A stretch of DNA of 64,000 bases from Parabacteroides sp. (GCA_019417325.1 DXVO01000034.1:248001-312000); one strand, 5' to 3'. Positions 27,809 to 37,561 are shown, counted from the stretch's first letter. Notes: generated from the letters alone by a model not told the origin. Numbers and translations: made by a program.

Positions 27809-28870
27809 ATGATGTTAAAACAAATTCTATTTCTGTTGACAGGCTTGGTGACATTAAGCGGATGCAGTTCTGGCATATCACCGAATATTTATTCACTTTG
27901 CCTTAGAGATGATATTGGAAATTATGTAATTAAATGGGAAATCGATCCGGGAATGGAAGGAACGATGACTTTGTTCGTTTCTGACAATCCGGACAATTTC
28001 AATATGTCCTCCCCTTGTGCTTACGCAGATATTGACGAGGGAGTCGTAACTTATATTACTAATGACAATATTTCCAGGAAATATTTCCTGCTGTCTTTTA
28101 ATGATAAATTTAAACAAATAGTAGGAGCACGCTCTGTGGCTATGGACAGCATCCAAAATTTCCGAGATATAGGAGGATACCAATCTTCTGATAATAAAAG
28201 TGTTCGTTGGGGTAAAGTATTCCGTTCGGGTGAATTATCAGCATTAAGCGACCTGGATACTATACGCCTTAATAATCTGGATATTAAAACGATAATCGAT
28301 TTAAGAGGAGAAGATGAAATAACTTGTGCTCCCGAAAAATATAAAAAAGCAACTATCATATCCATACCTATTTCAAGGCATGGAATGGATGATGTTGTCG
28401 AACGGCTGGAAGAAGATCAGATGCGGAAAGGAGATGCTCTTCTCTATATGCAGGATACGTACCTGCATTTTATAAATGAGGACCGCGAACAGTTCTCCAA
28501 AGCATTAAAAGCCTTTCTTGATAAAGATAACTATCCGATTGTTATCAACTGCTCCGTAGGAAAAGACCGGACAGGTTTCCTTATAGCCATGCTGCTTGCA
28601 GCACTCGATGTACCGGAAGAAACGATCCGGAAGGATTACATGGCGTCCAACGATTATACCAATATTTCCCAGTTAGCTTTTATGATCCGGGATATGAGTA
28701 CCAACTCGCAGGAAGCAATCACGGCATTGGTTACAGCCAACGAAAGTTTTCTGGACATTGTATACCGGACAATCGGAAAAGAATATGGTTCAATGGATAA
28801 ATTTCTGTCAAAAGGGTTGCATCTTTCGGAGAAAGAGAGAGATACCTTAAAAGATATTTTATTGAATTAA
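27809..28870 (+). CDS. secreted tyrosine-protein phosphatase lipoprotein
   Basis: From the ATG at 27809 the protein is about 353 residues, with the lipoprotein signal LFLLTGLVTLSGCSSG. An Ig-like beta domain (about 20-110) precedes a tyrosine phosphatase domain of the Y_phosphatase3 type: FRDIGGYQS, VFRSGELSAL, TIIDLRGEDEI, and the catalytic P-loop NCSVGKDRTGF (C-x5-R). Homologues dephosphorylate proteins or lipids, in some bacteria phosphoinositides. Being outside the cytoplasm, its substrate may be at the cell surface or in the host. An alternative ATG at 27794 falls on the predicted transcription start. Confidence 0.85.
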   Translation: MMLKQILFLLTGLVTLSGCSSGISPNIYSLCLRDDIGNYVIKWEIDPGMEGTMTLFVSDNPDNFNMSSPCAYADIDEGVVTYITNDNISRKYFLLSFNDKFKQIVGARSVAMDSIQNFRDIGGYQSSDNKSVRWGKVFRSGELSALSDLDTIRLNNLDIKTIIDLRGEDEITCAPEKYKKATIISIPISRHGMDDVVERLEEDQMRKGDALLYMQDTYLHFINEDREQFSKALKAFLDKDNYPIVINCSVGKDRTGFLIAMLLAALDVPEETIRKDYMASNDYTNISQLAFMIRDMSTNSQEAITALVTANESFLDIVYRTIGKEYGSMDKFLSKGLHLSEKERDTLKDILLN

Positions 28871-28891
28871 TACGCATCCGGATAAAATACG

Positions 28892-28899
28892 TATCTTTG
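28892..28899 (+). promoter_or_regulatory. promoter -7 box of the DEAD-box helicase gene
   Basis: TATCTTTG matches the consensus and lies 37 bases before the start codon. Confidence 0.7.
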
Positions 28900-28936
28900 T
28901 GCACTCTGAATATATACATATATACAATATCACATT

Positions 28937-30706
28937 TTGAAAACATTTGAAGAATTAGGAGTTGCCGCACCTATATTGAAGGCAATTCAAGAAATGGGCT
29001 ATGAGTCGCCCATGCCTGTACAGGAGGAAGTGATTCCTTTTTTACTGGGAGAAGACAACGACGTTATTGCATTGGCTCAGACCGGTACCGGCAAAACTGC
29101 GGCATTCGGTCTTCCTATACTGCAAAAGATTGATATAGCGACCTATCAGCCTCAAGCACTTATACTTTGTCCTACACGCGAACTTTGTTTGCAGATAGCC
29201 GACGACCTGAATGACTATTCAAAATATATCGATAACCTGAAAGTTCTTCCGGTATACGGTGGTTCCAGCATAGAAAGCCAGATTAAGACGCTTAAACGGG
29301 GAGTACACGTAGTTGTTGCCACTCCGGGTCGTCTGCTCGACCTGATGAACCGCAAGACGGTAAATCTTAGCCTGATAAAGAACGTCATCATGGATGAGGC
29401 GGACGAAATGCTGAACATGGGATTCACGGACAGTATTAATGCTATCCTGGCAGAAGTTCCCGCAAACCGCAATATGTTGCTTTTCTCTGCTACAATGCCT
29501 CAGGGTATTGCCAGCATTACCAAGCAGTATATGAAAAATCCGAAAGAGATTGTTATCGGAAACAAGAATGAAGGCAACAAAAATATCCGCGATATTTATT
29601 ACATGGTACGTGCACAGGACAAATATCTGGCACTTAAGCGTATTGCCGACTTCTATCCGAATATTTACGGTATCATTTTCTGCCGTACCCGCAAAGAAAC
29701 CCAGGAAATTGCAGACAAACTGATTCAGGACGGATACAATGCTGACTCACTTCATGGCGAACTGAGTCAGGCACAACGTGACTACGTAATGCAGAAATTC
29801 CGTATCAAGAACCTGCAATTATTGGTTGCTACGGATGTAGCGGCACGCGGGCTGGATGTTGACGACCTGACACATGTTATCAATTATGGATTGCCGGATG
29901 AAGTCGAATCCTATACACACCGCCGCGGACGTACGGGACGTGCCGGAAAGACAGGTATCTCCATTGCCATCTGCCATGTTAAGGAAAAAGGTAAAATACG
30001 TGAAATAGAACGTATTATCAATAAGAAATTTGAGAAAGGCGAAATGCCGAGTGGACAGGATATTTGCGGAAAACAGCTTTTCAACCTGGTTGACCAAATC
30101 GAGAAAGTAAAAGTCAACGAAGAAGAAATCGAAACTTTAATGCCTCAGATTTTCCGCAAACTGGAATGGTTGGATAAAGAAGACATTATCAAACGTGTTG
30201 TTTCTCTCGAGTTTAACCGTATGATTGACTATTATAAAGATGCGGACGAAATACAGTCGGTCGACGAACACAGCTCACGCAACAAAGAAATGGGAAAAGA
30301 AGGTGGACGCAGAACCTATAATGCTGAAGAAGGATATGCCCGTTTCTTTATTAATTTCGGTAAAACAGATGGCCTTAAACCGAGCCAATTGATAGAACTG
30401 ATAAACCGCTGTGTACCGGGAAAAGTCCGGATCGGAAGAATCGACCTGCGGGATAACTTCTCATTCTTTGAAGTGGAAGAAGGAGAATCTCAAAGGGTAA
30501 TGAAACTTATGAATGGTTTCGAACTGGAAGGACGCCGTATATCCGTAGAAGTAGCCCAGGGAAGAAAAGGCGAAAGTAATGGCAAAAGACGCGGAGGAGA
30601 ACGTGGAGGAAACCGTAGAGAATATTCTAACGACCGCAACGACCGCTCTTTCAATAAAAAACGTTCCGCCGCACCACGCGATTCCAGAAAGAAAAGACGT
30701 TTCTAA
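28937..30706 (+). CDS. DEAD-box RNA helicase (CsdA/DbpA type)
   Basis: This 589-residue helicase begins with TTG; no ATG is better placed and the first residues (KTFEELGVAAPILKAI) form the normal Q-motif region. It has AQTGTGKTAAF (motif I), DEAD in MDEADEML (motif II), FSATMP (motif III) and HRRGRTGRAGKTG (motif VI). A DbpA-type RNA-binding domain (FFINFGKTDGLKPSQLIELI through about residue 550) and an RGG-like basic tail follow. Such proteins unwind structured RNA in ribosome assembly and cold adaptation. Single-gene unit with its own promoter and terminator. Confidence 0.95.
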   Translation: MKTFEELGVAAPILKAIQEMGYESPMPVQEEVIPFLLGEDNDVIALAQTGTGKTAAFGLPILQKIDIATYQPQALILCPTRELCLQIADDLNDYSKYIDNLKVLPVYGGSSIESQIKTLKRGVHVVVATPGRLLDLMNRKTVNLSLIKNVIMDEADEMLNMGFTDSINAILAEVPANRNMLLFSATMPQGIASITKQYMKNPKEIVIGNKNEGNKNIRDIYYMVRAQDKYLALKRIADFYPNIYGIIFCRTRKETQEIADKLIQDGYNADSLHGELSQAQRDYVMQKFRIKNLQLLVATDVAARGLDVDDLTHVINYGLPDEVESYTHRRGRTGRAGKTGISIAICHVKEKGKIREIERIINKKFEKGEMPSGQDICGKQLFNLVDQIEKVKVNEEEIETLMPQIFRKLEWLDKEDIIKRVVSLEFNRMIDYYKDADEIQSVDEHSSRNKEMGKEGGRRTYNAEEGYARFFINFGKTDGLKPSQLIELINRCVPGKVRIGRIDLRDNFSFFEVEEGESQRVMKLMNGFELEGRRISVEVAQGRKGESNGKRRGGERGGNRREYSNDRNDRSFNKKRSAAPRDSRKKRRF

Positions 30707-30746
30707 AAAACAAAGAATCGAATTCATAAAATTAAAGCGTACTTTT

Positions 30747-30797
30747 AAAATTTCGTCGGCTTCTTTTCCCCATTTGAAACCGACGAAATTTTCTTTT
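30747..30797 (+). terminator. helicase terminator
   Basis: AAAATTTCGTCGG (30747-30759) pairs with CCGACGAAATTTT (30780-30792). The stretch 30707-31164 has no gene. It contains this hairpin, a CTTTTGA/TCAAAAG hairpin (about 30793-30812) and a near-palindrome (TGCCGT...ACGGCA, 30910-30936). Confidence 0.8.
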
Positions 30798-31076
30798 GAA
30801 AACTATCAAAAGAAAATACCATATCCATCAAAAACAAAAACAACAGTTATAGGAAATACGTTCGATAACCATCAAAAGATCTTTTGTAAGTGTACTTTTT
30901 TGGAAACCGTGCCGTGCATTTTAAAATTCGACGGCATGAAAAAGCCAAAGATAAGTAAGCAAATTATTCATTCCTCACTTCTGCATTTTATATCTCGTCA
31001 GGCCAACAAACAATCATCGGTTCACGGATTCCTCCTTCAGGTAGTCCATCAAATCCACCACACATAAAAAGGATTA

Positions 31077-31141
31077 AGATAAAAATCCTCTTACCTTGAC
31101 CAGCCTTTTTTATTCAAGCACCGATCAAAATAAGAGGATTT
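31077..31141 (-). terminator. nadB terminator
   Basis: On the minus strand AAATCCTCTTA pairs with TAAGAGGATTT (31131-31141 with 31083-31093) and is followed by a T-rich run. The loop is long (37 bases). Confidence 0.6.
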
Positions 31142-31164
31142 CTCTATTAGCTATTTATACCGGT

Positions 31165-32757
31165 TTATTCCGGTGCAAATTCATTCTCTTTCTTTGCCGG
31201 CGGATAATCCAGCGTATAATGCAAGCCGCGGCTTTCTTTACGTTCGATAGCCTGACGCATAATCAGGTAACCTACATTAATCATATTACGCAATTCACAA
31301 ATTTCCTTGGAGGCAACCGAGCGCTTAAACAGGCTTTCTGTTTCTTCATAAAGAATATCCAAACGGTCCCAGGCACGTTTCAAACGCAGATCGGAGCGGA
31401 CAATGCCCACATATGTACTCATAATCTCACCCACCTCTTTCACACTCTGGGTAATCAATACCATTTCTTCCAAAGAACGGGTTCCCGCATCATTCCATTC
31501 CGGTACGTTTTCCTGATAGTTAAGCGAGTCGATGATGCTCAAACTATGCTTAGCTGCAGCATCCGCATAAACGACAGCCTCTATCAATGAATTGGAAGCC
31601 AAGCGGTTCCCACCATGCAGACCTGTGCAGGAACATTCACCTACGGCGTATAAACGGTCTATGGAAGAACGGGCATCCAAATCCACCTTGATACCTCCGC
31701 AAAGGTAATGGGCGGCAGGAGCAACCGGTATATAATCTTTCGTAATATCTATACCCAGACTCAGGCATTTCTCATAAATATTGGGGAAATGTTTCTTCGT
31801 TTCTTCCGGATTCTTATGAGTCACATCCAGGAATACATGGTCTTCGCCCCGGTTATCCATTTCATTCTTAATAGCACGTGCTACAATATCACGCGGTGCC
31901 AATGAAAGACGTTTATCATATTTCTGCATGAATTCTTTGCCATCCAATGTGCGCAAAATACCTCCGTAGCCACGCATTGCCTCTGTTATCAGGAAAGAAG
32001 GGCGGTCGCCCGGATGATACAATGCTGTAGGATGAAATTGCACGAACTCCATATCTTTGACAGTTCCTTTGGCACGATATACCATTGCAATACCGTCGCC
32101 TGTAGCAACCATCGGATTCGTAGTCGTCTGGTAAACAGCTCCAATACCACCAGTTGCCATCAAAGTCACTTTTGAAAGGAATGTATCTATTTTACCCGTT
32201 TTCATATCCATAATATAAGCACCATAGCACTCAATATCCGGAGTCTGACGGGTAACTTCCATCCCCAGATGGTGTTGAGTAAGGATTTCTATCGTAAAGT
32301 GATTTTCAAATACGGTGATATTCGGATGTTGCTGGATAGCATGAATCAGACTGTCCTGTATTTCGGCACCTGTATTATCCTTATGATGAAGAATACGGAA
32401 TTCGGAATGACCTCCTTCACGGTGCAAGTCGAAGTTTCCTTTATCATCTTTATCAAAATCAACCCCCCAACTTATCAACTCTTTAATCTGTTGAGGAGCC
32501 TCACGAACCACTTTTTCCACGGCACCACGGTCACTCAACCGATCGCCGGCTATCATTGTATCCTCTATATGCTTGTCAAAATTATCGGTAAGCAAATTGG
32601 TAACTGAGGCTATCCCCCCTTGAGCAAAATAAGTATTTGCTTCTTCCAGATTGGTCTTACAAACCAATGCAACTTTTCCTTTATTGGCGACTTTAAGTGC
32701 GAAACTCATTCCTGCAATACCGGAACCTATCACTAAGAAATCGAATCTTTGTACCAT
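31165..32757 (-). CDS. nadB: L-aspartate oxidase
   Basis: This 530-residue flavoprotein oxidises L-aspartate to iminoaspartate for NAD synthesis. It has the FAD-binding start DFLVIGSGIAGMSFALKVA, the succinate-dehydrogenase-like segments REGGHSEFRILHHKDNTG and FVQFHPTAL, and CSCTGLHGGNRLASNSL near residue 378. The histidine/arginine pattern and length fit NadB rather than fumarate reductase. nadA and nadC are not adjacent. Confidence 0.95.
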   Translation of the reverse strand: MVQRFDFLVIGSGIAGMSFALKVANKGKVALVCKTNLEEANTYFAQGGIASVTNLLTDNFDKHIEDTMIAGDRLSDRGAVEKVVREAPQQIKELISWGVDFDKDDKGNFDLHREGGHSEFRILHHKDNTGAEIQDSLIHAIQQHPNITVFENHFTIEILTQHHLGMEVTRQTPDIECYGAYIMDMKTGKIDTFLSKVTLMATGGIGAVYQTTTNPMVATGDGIAMVYRAKGTVKDMEFVQFHPTALYHPGDRPSFLITEAMRGYGGILRTLDGKEFMQKYDKRLSLAPRDIVARAIKNEMDNRGEDHVFLDVTHKNPEETKKHFPNIYEKCLSLGIDITKDYIPVAPAAHYLCGGIKVDLDARSSIDRLYAVGECSCTGLHGGNRLASNSLIEAVVYADAAAKHSLSIIDSLNYQENVPEWNDAGTRSLEEMVLITQSVKEVGEIMSTYVGIVRSDLRLKRAWDRLDILYEETESLFKRSVASKEICELRNMINVGYLIMRQAIERKESRGLHYTLDYPPAKKENEFAPE

Positions 32758-32979
32758 CTTTCATATTGTTTATGCCGTCAAAGTTAAAAATTAACTGATA
32801 TAATTGTACTCCAATAAGGCTTGTTTCCACAAAAAACCATAAAATCGGCTGTTTACAACTATTACATATCAATATCTTTTTCATATTTTAAACCTATTCC
32901 TATAAACATACCCGAAGGTTGTTTGTTTTATTGGGGCATTGGATATCCAGCTAATATTCACACTTAAACGTTTTAAAAT

Positions 32980-33681
32980 ATGAAATCTAAAGTATTATTT
33001 GCATTCCTGGCACTATTTCTGGCTACCGGAGCCATGGCGCAAGATTGCACATTCTTCTTCCCGCAAACAAAAGGTTCACAACTTATAAAAAAGGGATACG
33101 ATGGCAAAGGAAACTTAGTAAGCGTCATGACTTATACAGTAGATGAAGTAAACAATACCGCCAGAGGAATAGAAGTAGAAGCCGACTACATTTTCAGAAA
33201 CCAGGCAGGAACTGTAATCGACAAAGGAGATCTTGACGCTTATTGCCTAAATGGAGAATTTTTTATCGACATGAAAGAGGTCCAGACCAATCCGACAATG
33301 GTTTCCGATATGGAATCCAATCTTGCCGTAACAGACGATGTTATCAATTACCCAAGTGTTTCCAACAATCCTGCCGGAAATGACGACGAGATGTATTTTG
33401 ATGATGCGCTTATTAAAATTTATTCGAAGAAAGACCGTAAAAACAGGAAAAATATTTCTATTTACGATCGTGAATATGTAAAAAGCGAACAAATCAAAAC
33501 GCCAGCCGGAACATTTGACTGTACAAAAGTGAAATACAAAATCAAATCCCGCTCACCGAAAGAAACAATCGAAGGTTATGGCTATGAATGGTATGCACCC
33601 AATGTAGGAGTTGTACGGAACGAACAATATAACAATAATAATGTATTGCAATATTATAATGTGCTCGAAGAGATTAAATAA
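32980..33681 (+). CDS. secreted conserved protein (DUF3108/TapB-like)
   Basis: This 233-residue protein has a cleavable signal peptide (FAFLALFLATGAMAQ, cleavage after about residue 20). The mature part is beta-rich, beginning DCTFFFPQTKGSQLIKKGYD, and ends with YGYEWYAPNVGVVRNEQYN, a pattern seen in Bacteroidales periplasmic proteins of the DUF3108/TapB type. It has its own terminators downstream. Function unknown. Confidence 0.65.
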   Translation: MKSKVLFAFLALFLATGAMAQDCTFFFPQTKGSQLIKKGYDGKGNLVSVMTYTVDEVNNTARGIEVEADYIFRNQAGTVIDKGDLDAYCLNGEFFIDMKEVQTNPTMVSDMESNLAVTDDVINYPSVSNNPAGNDDEMYFDDALIKIYSKKDRKNRKNISIYDREYVKSEQIKTPAGTFDCTKVKYKIKSRSPKETIEGYGYEWYAPNVGVVRNEQYNNNNVLQYYNVLEEIK

Positions 33682-33739
33682 GCATTGAATATATTCCCAG
33701 AAATCGGAGAGCCGTTTTTTTTTACCGATTTCCCAATAA

Positions 33740-33779
33740 ATACGTTGCAGCAAATCTGTTGCAACGTATTTTCTTTTTT
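33740..33779 (+). terminator. terminator after the DUF3108-like gene
   Basis: ATACGTTGCA (33740-33749) pairs with TGCAACGTAT (33760-33769), followed by TTCTTTTTT. A second hairpin with an AAATCGG/CCGATTT stem lies just before it (about 33700-33731). Confidence 0.85.
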
Positions 33780-33846
33780 AAGTGTTTTGACCGGCATTTA
33801 CCACAAATAAAACAGGAAATGACTATCTTGCGCAAAAATTCAAAAA

Positions 33847-34263
33847 ATGGATAGAGTATTCAAATCGAAGGTAGGATGGTGGTACCATTTTGCGATCATT
33901 TTAGTTATCGCCGGAACAGTCAAAGTATTTTTAGGTACTAATATAGCAGGTATGATAATCATGTTACTCGTATCCATGCTGACTTTGCATGTCCTATTGA
34001 ATACCTGGTATAAGATAACTGCAGATGGCATGTTTATCGCACATTGCAGCATTTTCCCGGAAAAACGTATTCCCATATCCGAAATCACAGAATTAGAGGC
34101 TACCGTACTTCCGGTTTCAAGCTACGCTTTGTCACTCGACCGGATTATTATTTACAAAGGAACACTGCAATGGATGTTGGTTTCACCAGTCAATAAAAAA
34201 GAATTTGTCAAATTATTACGCAAACATAATCCGGAAATAAAAATAAAAGACCCGATGATATAA
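33847..34263 (+). CDS. membrane protein with bacterial PH-like domain
   Basis: This 138-residue protein has two hydrophobic segments (about residues 14-31 and 34-52) and a short PH-like domain (WYKITADGMFIAHCSIFPEKRIPISEI, residues 58-84), as in YyaB-like proteins. It is probably an inner-membrane protein. lpdA starts 39 bases later, so they may be cotranscribed. Function unknown. Confidence 0.65.
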   Translation: MDRVFKSKVGWWYHFAIILVIAGTVKVFLGTNIAGMIIMLLVSMLTLHVLLNTWYKITADGMFIAHCSIFPEKRIPISEITELEATVLPVSSYALSLDRIIIYKGTLQWMLVSPVNKKEFVKLLRKHNPEIKIKDPMI

Positions 34264-34302
34264 TAATTAATCCCAATATAAAACTTATTTAAATCTGAGA
34301 AC

Positions 34303-35652
34303 ATGAAATACGATGTTGCCATAATCGGTGGAGGACCTGCCGGTTATACCGCTGCCGAACGAGCAGCAGCAGGAGGTTTATCAACCCTGCTTTTTGAAAA
34401 AAACGCATTAGGTGGTGTCTGCCTGAATGAAGGTTGTGTGCCGACAAAAACGTTGCTTTATTCTGCAAAAGTGTACGATACGATTAAACATGCACCCAAA
34501 TATGCAGTGAAAGCAGAGAACCCCACATTCGACTTTCCTAAAATCATCGCCCGTAAAAATAAAGTGGTTAAAAAACTTACGGCAGGTATCCGCATGAAAA
34601 TGACGGAACATGGTGTAGTTGTTGTCAACGGGGAAGCAGAGATAAAAGGACGTGCTACCGATGGCACTCTTTCCATTTCCTGCGGAGAAGAAACTTATGA
34701 AGCTGCAAATCTTTTGATTTGTACAGGTTCGGAAAGTGTTATTCCCCCTATTCCCGGATTAGCGGAAACAGAATACTGGACCAGTCGAGAAGCTTTACAA
34801 TCCAAAGAGCTTCCTGCTTCACTCGTCATTATCGGCGGAGGTGTTATCGGTATGGAATTCGCTTCCTTCTTTAACAGCATGGGCACAGAAGTACATGTTG
34901 TAGAAATGCTGGATAAGATACTTGGACCTATGGACCGTGAATTATCCGAAATGCTCCAGGCAGAATATGCCAAAAGAGGAGTTAAATTCTATCTTGGCCA
35001 CAAAGTAACCGGTGTACATGGTCCAGAAGTATCCGTAGAAAAAAATGGGGAAACTTTCATCCTGCACGGCGAAAAGGTATTGCTCAGCGTAGGACGCCGT
35101 CCTGTTACTAAAGGTTTCGGTTTGGAAACCATTGCTCCGGAACCATTCCGCAATGGTATTAAAGTAAACGAATTTATGCAAACATCCGTTCCTAACGTAT
35201 ATGCTTGCGGAGACATTACCGCATTCTCCCTGTTGGCACATACAGCTGTGAGCGAAGCAGAAATAGCAATTAACCATATCCTGGGAAAAACAAGTGCAGG
35301 TATGAGTTATAAAGCGATCCCGGGAGTTGTATATACCAATCCTGAAATTGCCGGAGTAGGGAAGACTGAAGAAGAATTGCAAGCAGAAGGTATTCCTTAT
35401 ACCATTAAGAAAATACCAATGGCATTTTCCGGCAGGTTTGTAGCTGAAAATGAAATGGGTAACGGCGTATGCAAATTAATTTTAGCAGAAGATGAAACAA
35501 TTATCGGAGCCCACTTATTAGGTAACCCGGCATCCGAATTAATTGTTATTGCCGGTCTTGCCATCGAAAAGGGCATGAAAGCCGACGAACTGAAAGCTAT
35601 TGTATTTCCACATCCTACTGTCGGAGAAATCATAAAAGAAGCGTTGTACTAA
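34303..35652 (+). CDS. lpdA: dihydrolipoyl dehydrogenase
   Basis: This 449-residue E3 flavoenzyme reoxidises lipoamide in 2-oxoacid dehydrogenase complexes or the glycine cleavage system. It has the FAD motif GGGPAGYTAAE (residues 9-19), the redox disulfide in GGVCLNEGCVPTK (about 37-49), the NAD motif GGGVIGMEFASFF (about 179-191), ACGDITAFSLLAHTA, and the catalytic HPTVGE near the C terminus. It has no linked E1/E2 genes. Confidence 0.95.
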   Translation: MKYDVAIIGGGPAGYTAAERAAAGGLSTLLFEKNALGGVCLNEGCVPTKTLLYSAKVYDTIKHAPKYAVKAENPTFDFPKIIARKNKVVKKLTAGIRMKMTEHGVVVVNGEAEIKGRATDGTLSISCGEETYEAANLLICTGSESVIPPIPGLAETEYWTSREALQSKELPASLVIIGGGVIGMEFASFFNSMGTEVHVVEMLDKILGPMDRELSEMLQAEYAKRGVKFYLGHKVTGVHGPEVSVEKNGETFILHGEKVLLSVGRRPVTKGFGLETIAPEPFRNGIKVNEFMQTSVPNVYACGDITAFSLLAHTAVSEAEIAINHILGKTSAGMSYKAIPGVVYTNPEIAGVGKTEEELQAEGIPYTIKKIPMAFSGRFVAENEMGNGVCKLILAEDETIIGAHLLGNPASELIVIAGLAIEKGMKADELKAIVFPHPTVGEIIKEALY

Positions 35653-35661
35653 TTAAATATG

Positions 35662-35669
35662 TATCTTTG
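35662..35669 (+). promoter_or_regulatory. promoter of the DUF4271-hemD-rnpA operon
   Basis: TATCTTTG matches the -7 consensus. A perfect hairpin (GCACCTGT...ACAGGTGC, 35669-35692) starts in the last base of this box and ends next to the ATG at 35693. Confidence 0.65.
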
Positions 35670-35692
35670 CACCTGTCTAAATAAACAGGTGC

Positions 35693-36421
35693 ATGGATTT
35701 ATTCGAAGGATATGTGGGCATTCGTTTGTGGGACGGGCAATTGGTGGATGATTTAATTTTTTCCCTTTTGCTTGTCTTATTAATCGCATTCGCCATCGTC
35801 TTCCGTACCCATGTCCAACTATTCATAAAAATGTTGAAAGATGCTGTTTTTGTTAAAGAACGGCAGAATTTATTTGATAAATCATCCGGAAGCGAAAGGT
35901 TTATATTCCGCAACTTTATGACGTTCCAGTCTTTATTTTTATGCTCTATAGCCTTATTTACCATTGCGAGATTAGAGGGATTTATCGGATATACCAATGA
36001 AAAAGATTTGTTTCTCTCGATAAGTATCATCTTCATTATTCTATTCCTTTTTTACCAATTTAAACAACTTTCCTATTTTCTTCTGGGAACGGTTTTCGCT
36101 GAGCCTGAAAAATATAAGCTCTGGAAAACCAGCTACAATGCCATCATAGGAATATGGGGTATCATTTTGTATATTCCTGTTTTATGGCTGGTTTTTGCCG
36201 GAACACAGACCTATATCCCTATACTATTGTTTGGAATCTTCTATATTTTATGTCGTTTTGTAATAATTTATAAGACAATACGTATATTTCACAAGAAAAT
36301 CACTGGTTTATTATATATAAGTTTGTACCTTTGCACCCAAGAAATTTTACCTCTGGTATTTTTGTACGAAGGTATGGTTTATTTGTATAACTTTATCGAG
36401 AGAAGTACTCTATGGCATTGA
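35693..36421 (+). CDS. DUF4271 membrane protein
   Basis: This 242-residue protein has about six hydrophobic helices. Its place immediately before hemD and its size match the DUF4271 family, conserved in this order across Bacteroidales. It overlaps hemD by 10 bases. Function unknown. Confidence 0.75.
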   Translation: MDLFEGYVGIRLWDGQLVDDLIFSLLLVLLIAFAIVFRTHVQLFIKMLKDAVFVKERQNLFDKSSGSERFIFRNFMTFQSLFLCSIALFTIARLEGFIGYTNEKDLFLSISIIFIILFLFYQFKQLSYFLLGTVFAEPEKYKLWKTSYNAIIGIWGIILYIPVLWLVFAGTQTYIPILLFGIFYILCRFVIIYKTIRIFHKKITGLLYISLYLCTQEILPLVFLYEGMVYLYNFIERSTLWH

Positions 36422-37185
36422 ACATTAAAAAGGTGCTGGTATCACAACCGAAGCCTGCATCCGAAAAATCTCCGTATTTTGATATTGCAGAAAAATATGG
36501 AGTGGAGATTGATTTCCGACCGTTTATCAAAGTAGAACCCCTTTCCTCTAAGGAATTCAGACAACAAAGAATTTCAATCTTGGATCATACGGCTGTTATT
36601 TTTACGGCACGTACGGCGATTGATCACTTTTTCCATTTATGCGAAGAACTTCGCATTACTATTCCGGAAACCATGAAATATTTCTGTATGACAGAAGCTA
36701 TTGCTGTATATTTACAGAAATATATTGTGTATAGAAAACGTAAAATCTTTTACAGCCAGACCGGAAAAGCAGATGATTTAGTGACAGTCATTGCTAAACA
36801 TCCGAAAGAGAAATACCTTGTACCTGTATCCGATGTACACAAGGACGATTTGCTTTCCATGTTGGAAGCAAAAAAAATCAATTATGTAAAAGCAATCATG
36901 TACCGTACGGTAAGTAACGATTTCGCTAAAGACGAGAAATTCGATTACGATATGCTGGTATTTTTCAGCCCGTCCGGAATTTCATCATTGCTGAAGAATT
37001 TCCCTAACTTCAAACAGGAAGAAATCAGAATCGGTTGTTTTGGTCCTACAACAGCAAAAGCTGTTAAAGAAGCCGGGTTACGCTTGGATATAGAAGCTCC
37101 CACACCAGAAGCCCCATCTATGACCGCAGCTCTGGAATTATACCTGAAAAAAGAGATGGGTAGCAATAAAAAGAATGGTAAATAA
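36412..37185 (+). CDS. hemD: uroporphyrinogen-III synthase
   Basis: This 257-residue enzyme closes and inverts the last pyrrole ring of hydroxymethylbilane in heme and cobamide synthesis. It starts inside the DUF4271 gene. The family is weakly conserved. Telling segments are VLVSQPKPA, HTAVIFTARTAIDHF, VSDVHKDDLLSML, YDMLVFFSPSGISSLL and IGCFGPTTAKAVKEAGLRLD. It overlaps rnpA by 11 bases. Confidence 0.88.
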   Translation: MALNIKKVLVSQPKPASEKSPYFDIAEKYGVEIDFRPFIKVEPLSSKEFRQQRISILDHTAVIFTARTAIDHFFHLCEELRITIPETMKYFCMTEAIAVYLQKYIVYRKRKIFYSQTGKADDLVTVIAKHPKEKYLVPVSDVHKDDLLSMLEAKKINYVKAIMYRTVSNDFAKDEKFDYDMLVFFSPSGISSLLKNFPNFKQEEIRIGCFGPTTAKAVKEAGLRLDIEAPTPEAPSMTAALELYLKKEMGSNKKNGK

Positions 37186-37561
37186 AAGGTATACCTTTTC
37201 AAAACAAGAACGCCTGTCGTGGAAACGTTACATTGACCTGCTATTTGCAAAAGGGCAATCGTTTATAGCGTTTCCACTACGGGTTGTTTATTTTCCGGTA
37301 GAAGAAGACTCACTTGCTACCGTATCCCTATTAATAAGCGTCCCCAAGAAAAAATTTAAACGTGCCGTAAAACGCAACCTGATAAAGCGACAGGTACGTG
37401 AAGCTTACCGAGTACATAAATACGATTTGATAGATCCGCTGACAGAAAAAAAGAAGCAAATGCTGGTTGCATTCCTCTATCTGGATAAGGAAATCCACTC
37501 TTTCGCCAGCATAGAAAAAGCAATGGTAAAAGCACTAAATATTTTACGCGATAAAGAATGA
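37175..37561 (+). CDS. rnpA: ribonuclease P protein component
   Basis: This 128-residue basic protein supports the RNase P RNA in processing tRNA 5' ends. It carries the RNR signature in FKRAVKRNLIKRQVREAYR (about residues 65-83). It overlaps hemD at its start and yidD at its end, giving a tightly packed operon. Confidence 0.94.
   Translation: MVNKRYTFSKQERLSWKRYIDLLFAKGQSFIAFPLRVVYFPVEEDSLATVSLLISVPKKKFKRAVKRNLIKRQVREAYRVHKYDLIDPLTEKKKQMLVAFLYLDKEIHSFASIEKAMVKALNILRDKE

Noticed and set aside
30579..31067. 162-codon frame spanning the helicase end and intergenic DNA
   Set aside because: It runs in a different frame through the helicase tail and a terminator; not a gene.
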